This document shows, piece by piece, positions 6,056 through 6,515 of a stretch of 6,515 nt of DNA. A program made the position numbers and the translations under genes. Below the pieces are notes generated by a model. That model ran no database searches. It had not been told where the DNA came from and saw only the letters and a list, made by a program, of their open reading frames with translations. Source of the DNA: Methanocorpusculum sp. (GTDB taxonomy: Archaea > Halobacteriota > Methanomicrobia > Methanomicrobiales > Methanocorpusculaceae); the NCBI GenBank assembly GCA_029987045.1, contig DALTWN010000057.1:1-6515 (forward strand). The letters are read 5' to 3'. Position 1 is the first letter of the stretch; each line of letters starts with the position of its first letter.

Positions 6056-6515
6056 CTGGATTTGAAGATATCAGCAAGGAAGATAAAGAACGGCTGAACC
6101 TCACTGGAATTAATACGGAGAATATGGATGGTAGATCTGGTAGTTTTGTTATGGTGAATGACCATATCCTCCATGCCGGATCCAACGCAGAGGGTATAGA
6201 AACACTCATGATTGACAAGGCACTCGAGAAATATGACTGGTTAAAGGATTATTTCTGGAATGTTGTACCTGCAGATAAGGATGAATATACGAAATATGTT
6301 GCTGCTCATCCGCAACGCGGGTACTGTATTATCGCTCACAAGGGAGCAAAAGCGACGTTCCCGTTACAGAGTTGCATGTTCTTGCAGGGAGATGATACGG
6401 TCCAGGCAGTTCACAATATGGTTATTGCTGAAGAAGGGTCTGAACTGCATCTGATTGCCGGTTGTGCCAGTTCTTTGAAGACGAAAATGGGTGCCCACTA
6501 TGGAATCAATGAAAT
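6043..6515 (+). CDS. sufB: Fe-S cluster assembly scaffold SufB/SufD-family protein (N-terminal part)
   Basis: An open frame of 157 codons runs from the ATG at 6043 to the right edge, so the C-terminal part is missing. The N-terminus (IDKALEKYDWLKDYFWNVVPADKDEYTKYVAAHP, in two parts around residues 57-90) and the start of the beta-helix core (GYCIIAHKGAKATFPLQSCMFLQG, about 93-116, then VHNMVIAEEGSELHLIAGCAS, 123-143) match the SufB/SufD family, particularly the short archaeal SufB form. SufB is the scaffold on which the cluster is built, working with SufC. Cysteines C95, C111 and C141 are visible, but the usual cluster-ligand region lies beyond the window. The gene overlaps sufC by 13 nt in another frame and has AAGGAG 8 nt upstream. 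SufB rather than SufD is inferred from the two-gene context. Confidence 0.92.
   Translation, partial: MPEVTGFEDISKEDKERLNLTGINTENMDGRSGSFVMVNDHILHAGSNAEGIETLMIDKALEKYDWLKDYFWNVVPADKDEYTKYVAAHPQRGYCIIAHKGAKATFPLQSCMFLQGDDTVQAVHNMVIAEEGSELHLIAGCASSLKTKMGAHYGINE

Noticed and set aside
1..6515. CRISPR arrays, insertion sequences, tRNA or rRNA genes, riboswitches
   Set aside because: No regularly spaced repeats, terminal inverted repeats, transposase-like frames or recognisable RNA gene motifs were seen on either strand.

Overview
The window looks like chromosomal DNA of a methanogenic euryarchaeon, most likely of the Methanomicrobiales. A Methanocorpusculum-like genome is my guess, but no rRNA or other decisive marker is present. 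The evidence is an archaeal Sec61-beta protein, a methionyl-tRNA synthetase with two zinc knuckles and a fused tRNA-binding domain, a minimal SufC-SufB pair, TATA-box promoters, one apparently leaderless start and U-rich terminators. I see no mobile element, CRISPR array, tRNA or rRNA. The content is housekeeping with one poorly understood protein.

Layout. Positions 1-808 (minus strand) hold most of a four-CBS-domain protein whose C-terminus runs off the left edge. After a 160-bp spacer with a hairpin/T-run terminator comes a minus-strand metal-dependent amidohydrolase (969-2015). It diverges from a 53-residue Sec61-beta gene (2063-2224). The two promoters are nested: each TATA box sits at about the predicted transcription start of the opposite gene. 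Sec61-beta ends in a hairpin terminator that overlaps its stop codon, and it faces a convergent minus-strand gene (2283-3074) for an uncharacterised 263-residue protein. I think this protein is a degenerate relative of the archaeal methionine synthase (MetE) barrel that has lost the zinc ligands. It diverges from metG (3166-5211), which encodes methionyl-tRNA synthetase. A 115-bp spacer then precedes sufC (5327-6055), which overlaps the start of sufB (6043 to the right edge).

How the genes relate. sufC and sufB form a translationally coupled Fe-S cluster assembly operon. Sec61-beta belongs to the protein-export channel. The CBS protein is probably an adenine-nucleotide or related ligand sensor, and the amidohydrolase is probably a deaminase of a nucleobase or nucleoside type substrate. 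The MetE-like gene and metG are divergent across 91 bp, which hints at a methionine-related link but does not show one.

Most notable observations: (1) the MetE-like protein without metal ligands beside metG; (2) a strong Shine-Dalgarno plus ATG inside metG at the start of the tRNA-binding domain, which could give a free 116-residue Trbp111-like protein; (3) the nested divergent promoters. I did not find a clearly new multi-gene system.
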